64,000 bases of DNA, taken from NCBI GenBank assembly GCA_938041505.1, contig CALITC010000004.1, positions 1 through 64,000 of the forward strand, given 5' to 3'. The notes beneath the pieces are model-generated. The model saw nothing but the letters and a program-made list of their open reading frames with translations. It was not told the origin of the DNA and ran no database searches. Source of the DNA: an uncultured Patescibacteria group bacterium (GTDB taxonomy: Bacteria; Patescibacteriota; JACMRA01). A program made the translations under genes and the position numbers. Below, in pieces: positions 7,851 to 16,704 of the stretch (within the stretch, counting starts at the first letter, position 1; every line of letters begins with the position of its first letter).

Positions 7851-9395
7851 CTAACTTTCTTTTGGCCTCTCTTGAATCATCGCACCAAGGGCATTAAGCC
7901 TTTTAGGTAAATCTTGATAACCCCGGTATACTTGATAGGTATCTACTAGCGTTGAAGATCCTTTCGCCGCCATCATGGCAAGCATCAATATAACTGTAGG
8001 CCTCAGGGCATTTGGGCTGGTAGTGACAGACCCTGTGAGTTGAGTTGCGCCTGAAATTCTAAGCGCATGTTCTCCGATCATAGTAATTGAAGCACCTAGC
8101 TTGTTTAGATCTTCTACGAACATTTTATTTCGTCCATTAAACATCCAATCATGATATTGAGACTCTCCACTAGCTTGGGTGCAAATCAAAACAAAAAATG
8201 GCGCATTATCTGGATTAATACCTGGATAAGTGCTAGGTTTAATAACTAAATCCACAGCCTGAAGTTGACTTGGGTAAATCTCAATATCTATCAAGATAGT
8301 TCGGTCATTTTTAGATAGATATTCTTCAGAAATTTTACACTCTAGACCCATATCCTGCAGCCAAGCTATTTCAAACTCGATATATCTTCGAGGACAGCGA
8401 CGAATAGTAAGTTGTGAATTTGTAACAATTCCTGCTGTCAACAAAGTCATACACTCAATCGGATCTTCAGAATTGTAATATTCATAGTCTTCTTTATTAA
8501 TCTCTTTTTTCCCATGCACTACAAGCTCTCCTGAAGAGTCGTTCTCAATTTGCACACCCAAACCTTGCAAGAACTGAATCACTTCCATGACCATATAATT
8601 CGTACTTGCACCTCTAATAATAGTTTTCCCAGGAATCCCCGCGGCTGCAATTAATAAATTCTCAGTAGCAGTATCTCCCTTCTCTCGCATCAAAATAATA
8701 TTTGGTGCTAAGTTATCAGCCTTTACAGAAAAATACAATTCTGATTTATCACCCACCTCTTTCTTAACTGAGCTAATATCAACACCAAGCTGTTCCAAAC
8801 CTTTCAAATGAGGAGTGACCGTTCTGGTACCCAAATTACAACCACTTGGTATCGGTAAATAAAAATCCTGATCTCGGTGTATCAAAGCACCCATTAACAT
8901 GATCACAGTACGAGTCCTGGAGGCAGATGTATAGTTCATTTGATCTATACTAAACTTCTCTGGAGGTATTATTTCTATAGAGTTGGAGTTATCCTCAAGC
9001 CACTGGAAAGAGACCCCTATCGACTCAAATACTTCTAAAATTCTATAAACCTCTTCAATTCTAGGAATGTCATGAAGTACTGTCCTCCCTTTATTCAACA
9101 GGCTAGCGCAAAGTAAGCCCATCGCTCCATTCTTAGAAGTATTCACGGAAATCTCACCAGATAATTGTTGGCCACCTTCAATAAGGAAACTCTTAGCCGG
9201 CAGAGGTATGCAGTTGTTATGCAAAACCTGAATATAACTACGAACATCTGACTCGCTCAGCACCATCTCGCCAGCTTCCCATTTAGAGAGCTCATCAGGC
9301 GTAATTTTTAACTCTTCAACCATCGTATCAAAGTCAATCCCAGACTCTTCTCTAATAAGCTTCAACCATGACCCAGATACTATATTGTTTTCCAT
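7851..9395 (-). CDS. XRE-type HTH fused to UDP-GlcNAc enolpyruvyl transferase (MurA-like)
   Basis: Two parts. About residues 10-60 form a helix-turn-helix of the XRE/Cro type (LIREESGIDFDTMVEELKIT, then DELSKWEAGEM). The rest is an EPSP-synthase/MurA fold: SKNGAMGLLCASLL retains the Lys-Asn pair, the flexible loop keeps the catalytic Cys in PSGCNLGTRTV (about residue 182), and PGINPD keeps the base Asp. MurA adds phosphoenolpyruvate to UDP-GlcNAc, the first committed step of peptidoglycan synthesis. Several usually invariant stretches have drifted. The track's ATG at 9404 touches the -10 box, so I chose ATG 9395. Whether the HTH binds DNA or is only a protein-interaction domain is unknown. 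Confidence 0.85.
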   Translation of the reverse strand: MENNIVSGSWLKLIREESGIDFDTMVEELKITPDELSKWEAGEMVLSESDVRSYIQVLHNNCIPLPAKSFLIEGGQQLSGEISVNTSKNGAMGLLCASLLNKGRTVLHDIPRIEEVYRILEVFESIGVSFQWLEDNSNSIEIIPPEKFSIDQMNYTSASRTRTVIMLMGALIHRDQDFYLPIPSGCNLGTRTVTPHLKGLEQLGVDISSVKKEVGDKSELYFSVKADNLAPNIILMREKGDTATENLLIAAAGIPGKTIIRGASTNYMVMEVIQFLQGLGVQIENDSSGELVVHGKKEINKEDYEYYNSEDPIECMTLLTAGIVTNSQLTIRRCPRRYIEFEIAWLQDMGLECKISEEYLSKNDRTILIDIEIYPSQLQAVDLVIKPSTYPGINPDNAPFFVLICTQASGESQYHDWMFNGRNKMFVEDLNKLGASITMIGEHALRISGATQLTGSVTTSPNALRPTVILMLAMMAAKGSSTLVDTYQVYRGYQDLPKRLNALGAMIQERPKES

Positions 9396-9404
9396 ATCTA
9401 ACAT

Positions 9405-9433
9405 ATTATATAGATCAAATACAAGATGATCAA
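9405..9433 (-). promoter_or_regulatory. Promoter of the XRE-MurA gene
   Basis: Minus strand TTGATC (9433-9428), 17 nt, TATAAT (9410-9405), then 9 nt to ATG 9395. A second TTGACA lies a little upstream. This placement rules out the start at 9404. Confidence 0.65.
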
Positions 9434-9488
9434 CCTATTGTCAACTTATCAAAACCCTATAAAAGCACTTTCCGTATAGAGATAATGT

Positions 9489-9517
9489 TTGACAAAATAT
9501 TAGATTTCAATCTTACT
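9489..9517 (+). promoter_or_regulatory. Promoter of tRNA-Ser
   Basis: TTGACA (9489-9494), 17 nt, CTTACT (9512-9517); the mature tRNA begins 20 nt later. Confidence 0.6.
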
Positions 9518-9537
9518 TTAGAAAGATCATAAGTATT

Positions 9538-9627
9538 GGTGAGGTGGCTGAGTGGTCGAAAGCGGCACACTGCTAACGTGTTAAAGGGTAAAACCTTTCG
9601 TGGGTTCGAATCCCATCCTCACCTCCA
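9538..9627 (+). tRNA. tRNA-Ser(GCT)
   Basis: Acceptor GGTGAGG pairs exactly with CCTCACC; the anticodon loop CTGCTAA gives anticodon GCT; a long variable arm (AAGGGTAAAACCTTT) is typical of class II tRNA-Ser; T-loop GTTCGAATC; CCA is encoded. Acceptor pairing places the discriminator base as T, which is unusual for serine. The ORF drawn across it is spurious. Confidence 0.95.
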
Positions 9628-9632
9628 CAAAA

Positions 9633-9675
9633 AACATCCATTTGATTATAAAAAATTTCAAATGGATGTTTTTTT
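9633..9675 (+). terminator. Terminator after tRNA-Ser
   Basis: ACATCCATTTGA and its complement TCAAATGGATGT flank a 12-nt A-rich loop, followed by a T run. On the other strand it could also stop transcripts from the 9690 gene. Confidence 0.8.
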
Positions 9676-9689
9676 CGTTCCGATACAAT

Positions 9690-10184
9690 TTAACAACCCT
9701 GCGCTTGCTGTGATGCATCCGAAGTATTACACAGAACATCAGTCCTAGAAACAAACTGTCCAACAATAAAGACTATCGTATAAGCTAGTACCGTGATAAC
9801 TAAACCTATGATCGCATTCTTAAGAGTATCGAGACCTGCTTTGTATTTGCTATTATCGCCAGCAGATGTAATCATTAAGAACCCACCAATAACGATGAAA
9901 ATAACCGCCACAGCCGCAGAGATATAAGTAAGTGTAACCGCAATAGAAATAATTATAGAAACAACATTATTTCCAACCGCTTCAGGATCTGCAGTACCTT
10001 CTCCTCTAGGTGTACCCGCTAAACAAGAATTTGTATTGAAGGTATCACAAACATCTTGAGCATACGCCTCCAAACCCAAAGACTGGGCAAAAACAGGGAC
10101 GAATAGAGCTAAAATCCCTCCAAGTAGGATAGACCAGAAGATAATCTGCTTCAGTCGGTATTTAATCACTGAGTTATCTCTCAT
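9690..10184 (-). CDS. Two-TM pilin-like (TrbC/VirB2-type) protein
   Basis: 164 aa with a signal-like N-terminal hydrophobic stretch (IIFWSILLGGILALFVPVFA), a short Cys-containing extracytoplasmic loop, then two long TM helices joined by a short polar turn containing SAGDNSKYKAG. This layout matches TrbC/VirB2 major pilins of type IV secretion systems. A second protein of the same plan lies at 23075. A promoter TTGACA-17-TATTAC lies upstream on this strand with a leader of about 16 nt. In the CPR such genes often stand alone near other scattered secretion parts. The pilin role is inferred from topology, not from a catalytic motif. Confidence 0.75.
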   Translation of the reverse strand: MRDNSVIKYRLKQIIFWSILLGGILALFVPVFAQSLGLEAYAQDVCDTFNTNSCLAGTPRGEGTADPEAVGNNVVSIIISIAVTLTYISAAVAVIFIVIGGFLMITSAGDNSKYKAGLDTLKNAIIGLVITVLAYTIVFIVGQFVSRTDVLCNTSDASQQAQGC

Positions 10185-10298
10185 AATTAGGTTTTATATA
10201 TTAAGTAATATATTAATACTAACACGTTGTCAACGCCTACAATAAATTAATAAAGTCAGTTGACAGCTAGATAAGAAAAATTATGAGAAAAAAGACTT

Positions 10299-10327
10299 TT
10301 GACAAAATACTATAACTCGTCTCATAT
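10299..10327 (+). promoter_or_regulatory. Promoter of the hexokinase-like gene
   Basis: TTGACA (10299-10304), 17-nt spacer, TCATAT with an overlapping ATATAG. The TTG used as start in the ORF track is the first half of this -35 box. Confidence 0.55.
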
Positions 10328-10346
10328 AGATATTACAGGAAGTAGT

Positions 10347-11393
10347 ATGTTTGAAAATATTTTAACCCCATCAGATCAATTAAAGAAAGAGTGTCGCAAA
10401 TTGACAGAGCATGTGACTACAACGCTAATAAAAAGACCTTCAGGAGGGCTATCTAGATTAGCTACCAAAAACAATGTCATCTTCAATACCAACGATCAAA
10501 ATATACAATTGGTAATTATTGGAGGTAGTAGAACAACAACATGTATCTACAATCAAGAAACAAGAGAACTGGGAGAAGAATCGACCTCACCCACCCCTAC
10601 TCTCGATGATAGAGAAATCCTAAAATCTCATATTCAAAAAATTTACAAAGGGGCATCTACATTAATCGTTAACTTTGCGTTCCCAGTAAAACCAACAATA
10701 CGAGATGGAAAACTCGAAGGTGTCTTAGTGCGCGGCACAAAACAGCACTCCTTAAAAAATTTGGTTAACAAAGAGATTGGCTCATTCGTCGAAGAGGTTT
10801 TAGGAGAAGATGTAAATGCGATTATCATTAATGATATCACAGCCCTGCTATATGGCTTTCAGGAACGAGAAGTTTTTTTGGCTGGTATCGTAGGCACAGG
10901 GGTAAATTTTGGACTTACTCAAGACGAGTACTCGATTAATCTAGAAGCGGGAAATTATAGCGATTTTTCTCCAAGCAAAAGCACGTTATTTATCGACAAA
11001 GAAAGCAACAATAGAGGACAACAACTTTGGGAAAAAGCCATTTCTGGAAAATATTTAAAGGACCATTTTAATTTCTGGGCACAAGAATACGGCGTTCCAA
11101 AACGCCTTACAAATTCGACTCAATTGGATACTCTCACAGAGCCAAAAGCTCGAGAATTAGGTAACAAAATTATACAAGCTTCTGCCCAAAAAACAGCCGT
11201 CACTATGGCCGCAATTGCAGAAGCAACCGGTTTTAACGATTTTGTCTTGGAAGGTAGTGTTATGTGGAAGGCATATGGCTACTTTGATCAAGTCACTAAG
11301 ACACTCTATGATTTAGGTCATTCAGAAACAAGTTGCATCGAATCTAACAGACCATTTCATAACCTTATTGAATTTGTTAAATATTCAAAATAA
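10347..11393 (+). CDS. Hexokinase-like sugar kinase
   Basis: Actin-fold sugar kinase expected to phosphorylate a hexose with ATP. Hexokinase family patterns can be followed: NFAFPVKP (compare FSFPV), VRGTKQHS, NDITALLYG where hexokinases have the catalytic Asp in ND, GIVGTGVNFGL as the ATP-binding glycine motif, and NLEAGNYSDF in the place of N.EWG..GD. It is 348 aa from my start, shorter than eukaryotic hexokinases and longer than ROK kinases. The track start (TTG 10299) lies in the -35 box; ATG 10347 gives MFENILTPSDQ and fits the promoter. A G6PD-like gene and a GH13 phosphorylase-like gene elsewhere in the window would use hexose phosphates. The exact sugar is unknown. Confidence 0.75.
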   Translation: MFENILTPSDQLKKECRKLTEHVTTTLIKRPSGGLSRLATKNNVIFNTNDQNIQLVIIGGSRTTTCIYNQETRELGEESTSPTPTLDDREILKSHIQKIYKGASTLIVNFAFPVKPTIRDGKLEGVLVRGTKQHSLKNLVNKEIGSFVEEVLGEDVNAIIINDITALLYGFQEREVFLAGIVGTGVNFGLTQDEYSINLEAGNYSDFSPSKSTLFIDKESNNRGQQLWEKAISGKYLKDHFNFWAQEYGVPKRLTNSTQLDTLTEPKARELGNKIIQASAQKTAVTMAAIAEATGFNDFVLEGSVMWKAYGYFDQVTKTLYDLGHSETSCIESNRPFHNLIEFVKYSK

Positions 11394-11403
11394 TTCAGCC
11401 TGA

Positions 11404-12384
11404 CTACTCAAGGACTTTATATGTTCCTCCATCACTCTGCTCAACCTGGCCAAGAAGCTCAAGTTTTGTAATTTCACCAGCAATATTGTCTGTCAGCTTA
11501 AAATAGGCAATGAGCTCATCAAGTGTAAGGTAACGCACTTTCGATTCCGAAACATTAGCTTCAATATGAAAATGACTTAGCAAACTATGGCTATCCGTAA
11601 GCACTGGACTACCTTGCTCAATAAGTAGTCTATTCCCTGCCACAGATGCTTCAAAATAGTCCACAGTAGGAGTTAAAACTGTTTTACGCATCTTCTTTGC
11701 GCACTCAGCCGTAATTAAGCTACCAGATTTTATAGCTGCTTGAGCAACTAACATTTGATCCGATAACGCTGCAATAATTCTATTGCGTTGTGGAAACGAG
11801 TATTTGGTTGGCTTAAAACCGGGCGGGTATTCACTTAAGATTAATCCTTTTCGATCGATAATTTGTGTTTTTAACGATAAATTACTCTTAGGGTAGAATG
11901 TTTCATCGTCAAGACCTCCACCAAGAACTCCGATGGTAACTCTGCTATTTTTAACGGCAAGCTCGTGTGCGTATTTATCTACACCAAAAGCCAGCCCGGA
12001 TATAATTGCCACGCCTTGTGCCATCAAAGGCGGTAGCATGTTATCTAATATTTTTAAAGTATGTTTACTCATTTGCCGAGAACCCACAACACCCAGAGAA
12101 GGGGTATCTAAGGCTCTAAGTTCACCTTCATACCAGAGCACCAAAGGTGGTTTATCTAGAGCATGAAGCTTGGCCGGGTAGTGAGGATCTAAGATCGATA
12201 GGCATTGAAAATCTCCGATAGGGACAATACCTTTTTTGTTAAATTTATCTTGCAATTTGGGAAATAGTTTGTATTCATCACTGGCAGCATCGACAAGAGT
12301 CCCATATGCCTCGAGCAAGCGATTGTATTGTACAAAACTCAGACCACCACTCACAAGAGCAATTAATAATTCGCGTTCATTCAT
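11404..12384 (-). CDS. dprA: DNA processing protein DprA
   Basis: Binds incoming single-stranded DNA and loads RecA during natural transformation. The Rossmann-like DprA core is complete: GSRQMSKHTLKI, AIISGLAFGVDKYAHELA, TIGVLGGGLDDETFYPKSN, ILSEYPPG, FPQRNRIIAALSD and KSGSLITAECA. The C-terminal ~60 residues (TLDELIAYFKLTDNIAGEITKLELLGQVE) form the winged-helix DML1-like domain. Length (326 aa) is normal. It converges with the hexokinase-like gene, 10 nt apart. Together with the pilin-like proteins it suggests DNA uptake, which is common in CPR genomes. Confidence 0.95.
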   Translation of the reverse strand: MNERELLIALVSGGLSFVQYNRLLEAYGTLVDAASDEYKLFPKLQDKFNKKGIVPIGDFQCLSILDPHYPAKLHALDKPPLVLWYEGELRALDTPSLGVVGSRQMSKHTLKILDNMLPPLMAQGVAIISGLAFGVDKYAHELAVKNSRVTIGVLGGGLDDETFYPKSNLSLKTQIIDRKGLILSEYPPGFKPTKYSFPQRNRIIAALSDQMLVAQAAIKSGSLITAECAKKMRKTVLTPTVDYFEASVAGNRLLIEQGSPVLTDSHSLLSHFHIEANVSESKVRYLTLDELIAYFKLTDNIAGEITKLELLGQVEQSDGGTYKVLE

Positions 12385-12453
12385 GATTAATACTCCATTA
12401 ACCCATAAAAAGTGATTTTTGTAAAGATAAAAGCCTACTAGGTTAAGGTTAAA

Positions 12454-13776
12454 CTAGCCTTTAGTAACCAGCAAAAGTATACCGCCCACGATCATCAGTA
12501 GCACCAGACCAATCACTACGTATCTCCAGCCATCATTTGTAGATACATCCAATGCAAGGTTGTCTTTTTGTTCTTCTTCAGGCATATAAAGCACTGTCAG
12601 AGAATCAGTAGCCTCTGGAGCAAGTTTTGTAAAATCAGAATTAACCAGCTGAACTCGCACCGTTTTTTGACCCTCTGTGTCATAAATAACACCTAACTCA
12701 TTAAAACTAAATTCAGATTTTGGCCAAATAGTTTTGACAGGGGTATTGTCTACGAATATTTGCAAATACCCTTTCTTTCCATCTACCTCAGCTCCAGTTT
12801 CAAAATCAGACAACAACTCAAAATTATCTACTTGTAACAAGAACTTCTGATTGCCATCCAGACTCTGATCCAATCTATCTTTGCGTGGCTCCACAATTGC
12901 AAGTCGCGGCAACCCAACATTTATCGAATCATTAAAATTCGTCTTTGTACTCAAAGTAGACTGATATGGTAATACATCTCCTGTTACATTGGTTAGCGCA
13001 AATATCAGTCTCAGATTATCGCTATCAGGGATTTTATCAAACTCAATATCTTCAGAATCAAACACTACAAAATGAACACCACCTTCTTGTTCTACACTGT
13101 TATTAATAGTTGCGATAAAATTCTCATTTTTTACCTCATTGAAATATATATTGAGTTTTCCAAGTCCATCCTCAGGCTTTGTTGTGCTAGATAAACGAAA
13201 ATTAGAGAGTTCTATCTTAAACTCATGGTTAATGCCGTCAGCTAAAACTATACCTGGCTTAGGAGCTACAATATCCACCTGAGGTTTGGTCGTAACATTG
13301 GCAAAATCAAAACTAAAACCAACCTTAGTAAGAGGTACAGCTGGAGCTTTTGTTGTACTATCGATGTAGACTATAATAATCTTATTAGGCCCATCTTCTA
13401 ATTTATCCTTAAACAAAGATGTTGGGATTGGACTAGAGCCATGCTCAAACAATAGGTTCTCCTCTTGCGAATCATCACCCTTATATATCTTCAACCAACC
13501 ACCACCTGCCGCAGGAAAGTCTCGATAGCTAAGATCTAAGCTCGCGGCATTCCAGCGATACCTGATTTCATCATCAAGCGTAAGTGTGCCATCAAAAACC
13601 CAATTATTATTACCGGCTTTATTGACATCCAAAGTTTCTCCGTTTTTAGTAACGCGAGGAATTTCCAACAAAATCTTGTTAGTACTAGATTGTGCAATGG
13701 CCGCTAGACCAGTAAGTAAAAAACTCCCCAAAACTATAATCGTCACCAAATATTTCATTACATTCTTCCAAGTCAT
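12454..13776 (-). CDS. Secreted, C-terminally anchored beta-rich protein of unknown function
   Basis: 440 aa. N-terminal signal peptide (VTIIVLGSFLLTGLAAIAQ), a long extracytoplasmic region made of alternating beta-strand-like segments with two or three repeats of the form PRLAIVEPRKD / PQVDIVAPKPG followed by QKFLLQVDNFELL / HEFKIELSNFRLS, and a single C-terminal TM helix (VVIGLVLLMIVGGILLL) ending in TKG. The repeated IVAPKPG...HEFKIELSNF units look like Ig-like or Ig-fold surface modules. A promoter TTGACA-17-TATCCT precedes it with a leader of about 14 nt. It lies between dprA and secA on the same strand. I do not recognise a family. Confidence 0.75.
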   Translation of the reverse strand: MTWKNVMKYLVTIIVLGSFLLTGLAAIAQSSTNKILLEIPRVTKNGETLDVNKAGNNNWVFDGTLTLDDEIRYRWNAASLDLSYRDFPAAGGGWLKIYKGDDSQEENLLFEHGSSPIPTSLFKDKLEDGPNKIIIVYIDSTTKAPAVPLTKVGFSFDFANVTTKPQVDIVAPKPGIVLADGINHEFKIELSNFRLSSTTKPEDGLGKLNIYFNEVKNENFIATINNSVEQEGGVHFVVFDSEDIEFDKIPDSDNLRLIFALTNVTGDVLPYQSTLSTKTNFNDSINVGLPRLAIVEPRKDRLDQSLDGNQKFLLQVDNFELLSDFETGAEVDGKKGYLQIFVDNTPVKTIWPKSEFSFNELGVIYDTEGQKTVRVQLVNSDFTKLAPEATDSLTVLYMPEEEQKDNLALDVSTNDGWRYVVIGLVLLMIVGGILLLVTKG

Positions 13777-13843
13777 GTAGATACGTTACTAAAAAGGATA
13801 GACTAGCATATTGTCGTTGTCAAACGTTACCTTCTCAACCAAT

Positions 13844-16558
13844 TTACTCAGCGTCCATAATGGCCTTCGGAACCATATCAGGAGAAACTCTAAATATAGT
13901 ATAAGCCGCTTCTCTATCAATTTCATTAAGCAAAGTCATAAAAATTGTCATTCCATCTTGCTTGAATTCAACAAGCGGATCTTTTTGAGAATAACCACGC
14001 ATTCGCACACTATCACTTAAGTGATCAATACTTACCAAGTGCTCAGTCCACAAAACATCAATTGCTCGCAAGAATATATATCGCGTCATAGCACTTTGAG
14101 ATTTTACATCGAATGTAGACCATCGTTCTTTGAGGGTATTCACAATCTTGTCTGTAAGTGTATTGGTAGTTTTATCGATACCGTACTTGTAGTCCTTAAG
14201 GAGATTTTTCAAAGAATCAACCTTGAACTCATCCAGCTTAACTATACCTGTTAGTTGCTCAGATAGCGCAGAGACCTTCTCATCAAACTTCTTAGACTTT
14301 GGACCATCGGCTAAGGCATCTTGGACCGAGAGATAGACTGTTCGTTCCAGTGCGTCATGAACTTCTTGATCATATGAAAAATCTTCGTTCATCAATACTT
14401 TTTTGCGCCGAGAATAAATAACTGTGCGCTGCCTATTGATAACATCATCATATTCTGTGACGTGTTTGCGCACATCGTAGTTCTGACCTTCGATTTTTTT
14501 CTGAGCCTCTTCGACCAAGTTCGATAAGAGCTTGTTCTGAATCGCCTCGTCATCTGCCACAGGCAGAATATTATAGTATCCAATACGGTCACCTCCAAAG
14601 ACTCGAAGAATGTAATCTTCCAAAGAAATATAGAACTGACTCGCTCCTGGATCTCCTTGTCGTCCACTACGACCTCGAAGTTGGTTATCAATACGCCGGG
14701 ACTCATGTCGCTCAGTACCAATTACAAATAAACCTCCCAGAGCTTTGACTTCTTCATGATCTGCCTTCCACTGCTTGAGGTCTTTTTTATCTTCAGGAAC
14801 CTCACCCCCAAGTTTAATATCAACACCGCGACCAGCAATATTTGTCGCCAAGGTAACAGCTCCTTTGATACCAGCACTACTCACAATACGCGCCTCTTGT
14901 TCGTGATTTTTTGCATTCAATACTTGATGCTTAACCCCAATATCTGATAGAGCTTTGCTAAGAGATTGGTTCTTATCAATCGAAGTTGTACCAATTAGCA
15001 CAGGTTGGCCAGTCTCATTAATCGCCTTAATATCTCGAGCAATTGCTTTGAATTTACCAGGTTCGTTCTTAAAAATCTTATCAACAAAATCCTTACGCAC
15101 AATTGGCCTATTAGTTGGAATAGATACTACAAGCAATTTATAGATCTTAAATAGCTCCTCAGATTCGGTAGCTGCTGTACCAGTCATACCTGCAAGCTTA
15201 TCGTAGAGACGGAAATAATTTTGGAAGGTAATTGTCGCTACAGTTTTGCTTTCTGGTTGAATATTAACCCCTTCTTTGGCTTCAATAGCTTGATGCAAGC
15301 CTTGATTATAACGCCGGCCAAACATAAGTCGTCCAGTATTCTCATCCACAATCACAATCTCCCCGTCTCGGACCACATATTCTTTCTCCCTCTTGAACAC
15401 CGCTTCAGCTTTGAGAGCTTGATCAAGATGGTGAACAAGAACTACATTCTTCGGGTCAAGGTATAGATTCTCCACCCCTAGAATTCGCTCCACTTTCTCC
15501 ATTCCAAGTTCGGACAATGTCACAGTTTTTCGCTTCTCATCGACTTCATAATCAATATCTGGAGTTAGCTTGCGAGTAACTGTAGCAAATTGCTTATAAC
15601 GGTTACCAGAGTCACTAGCTTGTGAGGAGATAATCAAAGGAGTGCGAGCTTCATCAATAAGAATCGAGTCAACCTCATCTATTATCGCTACCTTGTGACC
15701 AGCTCGTTGTGCAACCTCCTCTGGGGTATTAGCCATATTGTCACGCAAGTAATCAAAACCAAATTCAGAATTTACCCCGTATACAATATCTACTACGGCT
15801 TTGTTATCAGCATCATAGTAAGCTCTTTTACGTTCACAAGGAACCAAATGCTCCACATCAAGGACCGTTCGAGAATCCTGCTGCTCGCCATCTTCTAATG
15901 TATCAACTTGCCCAAGATCTCGCTTTCGATCAGAGGCATCATCTGCTTGCGCTCCTAACTTGAAATAAAACGAAGCTTGGTTTTGGATAACTCCGATAGT
16001 CAGACCCAAATAATCGAATACCTGCCCCATCCAACTAGCATCACGACGCGCTAAATAATCATTCACCGTTACCAAATGCACCTGATTCTCTTCAGGTAAA
16101 GCATTGAGATAGGTAGCCAAAGTTGAAACCAAAGTTTTACCTTCTCCTGTTTTCATCTCAGCCACACGCCCTTCATTAAGCACCATTCCCCCAAGAAGTT
16201 GTACAGGGTAATGCTTTTGACCAATTGCGCGAAAAGCAGCCTCACGAACCACTGCAAACACCTCAGGCATCATTTGTCCCAACTTCTTGTCTAAGGCGTC
16301 ACCCTTGAGACCTTGTAATTGTTTACGAAAGTACGGAGTCTTCGCCTTCAGTTGCTTGTCAGTTAGCTTAGAGATAGTATCGTCAAAAGCCAAAACCTCA
16401 TCAACAACTTTCCAATATCTTCCTAGTTCACGTTTTTCCCCAACTAAAGCATCAGCAACTCGGTCAAAAAATCCGCTCTTTTTCTGAAGTTGAGAAGCGT
16501 CGATTACTTCACTATTAATTCGCGCCGACTTATCGTTAGTTTGTACTTTCTGATTCAT
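13844..16558 (-). CDS. secA: Preprotein translocase ATPase SecA
   Basis: Motor ATPase that drives unfolded preproteins through SecYEG. Walker A MKTGEGKT (about residue 135), DEAD-like IIDEVDSILIDEARTPLI, GMTGTA, ATNIAGRGVDIKLGG and RGRSGRQGDPG are intact. Between residues ~195 and 250 there is an acidic, low-complexity insertion (around QADDASDRKRDLGQVDTLED) between the first nucleotide-binding motifs and FDYLRDNM. The protein ends PKAIMDAE without the C-terminal zinc-binding SecB/lipid tail, so a SecB partner is unlikely. Length 904 aa. ATG start at 16558. Many signal-peptide proteins in the window are its likely clients. Confidence 0.97.
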   Translation of the reverse strand: MNQKVQTNDKSARINSEVIDASQLQKKSGFFDRVADALVGEKRELGRYWKVVDEVLAFDDTISKLTDKQLKAKTPYFRKQLQGLKGDALDKKLGQMMPEVFAVVREAAFRAIGQKHYPVQLLGGMVLNEGRVAEMKTGEGKTLVSTLATYLNALPEENQVHLVTVNDYLARRDASWMGQVFDYLGLTIGVIQNQASFYFKLGAQADDASDRKRDLGQVDTLEDGEQQDSRTVLDVEHLVPCERKRAYYDADNKAVVDIVYGVNSEFGFDYLRDNMANTPEEVAQRAGHKVAIIDEVDSILIDEARTPLIISSQASDSGNRYKQFATVTRKLTPDIDYEVDEKRKTVTLSELGMEKVERILGVENLYLDPKNVVLVHHLDQALKAEAVFKREKEYVVRDGEIVIVDENTGRLMFGRRYNQGLHQAIEAKEGVNIQPESKTVATITFQNYFRLYDKLAGMTGTAATESEELFKIYKLLVVSIPTNRPIVRKDFVDKIFKNEPGKFKAIARDIKAINETGQPVLIGTTSIDKNQSLSKALSDIGVKHQVLNAKNHEQEARIVSSAGIKGAVTLATNIAGRGVDIKLGGEVPEDKKDLKQWKADHEEVKALGGLFVIGTERHESRRIDNQLRGRSGRQGDPGASQFYISLEDYILRVFGGDRIGYYNILPVADDEAIQNKLLSNLVEEAQKKIEGQNYDVRKHVTEYDDVINRQRTVIYSRRKKVLMNEDFSYDQEVHDALERTVYLSVQDALADGPKSKKFDEKVSALSEQLTGIVKLDEFKVDSLKNLLKDYKYGIDKTTNTLTDKIVNTLKERWSTFDVKSQSAMTRYIFLRAIDVLWTEHLVSIDHLSDSVRMRGYSQKDPLVEFKQDGMTIFMTLLNEIDREAAYTIFRVSPDMVPKAIMDAE

Positions 16559-16639
16559 ATTACCTAATTAAAAAAGTTTTGTTATATAGATTCAGTTAAA
16601 GAAAAAATTTTGTTTTAGTCAATCAAAAGCGCTAAACGA

Positions 16640-16671
16640 CAAAAAAACCTTATCTTCAATAAAGACAAGGT
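16640..16671 (-). terminator. Terminator downstream of the 16705 gene
   Basis: Minus strand ACCTTGTCTT, TATTG, AAGATAAGGT followed by six T. It separates the unknown gene pair from secA. Confidence 0.8.
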
Positions 16672-16704
16672 AAACTCTAAGCGCAACGATAACTCTAAAT
16701 ATAA

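Noticed and set aside
9536-9748. 70-aa ORF across the tRNA-Ser region
   Set aside because: It lies on the tRNA and its terminator; the protein has no coding pattern.
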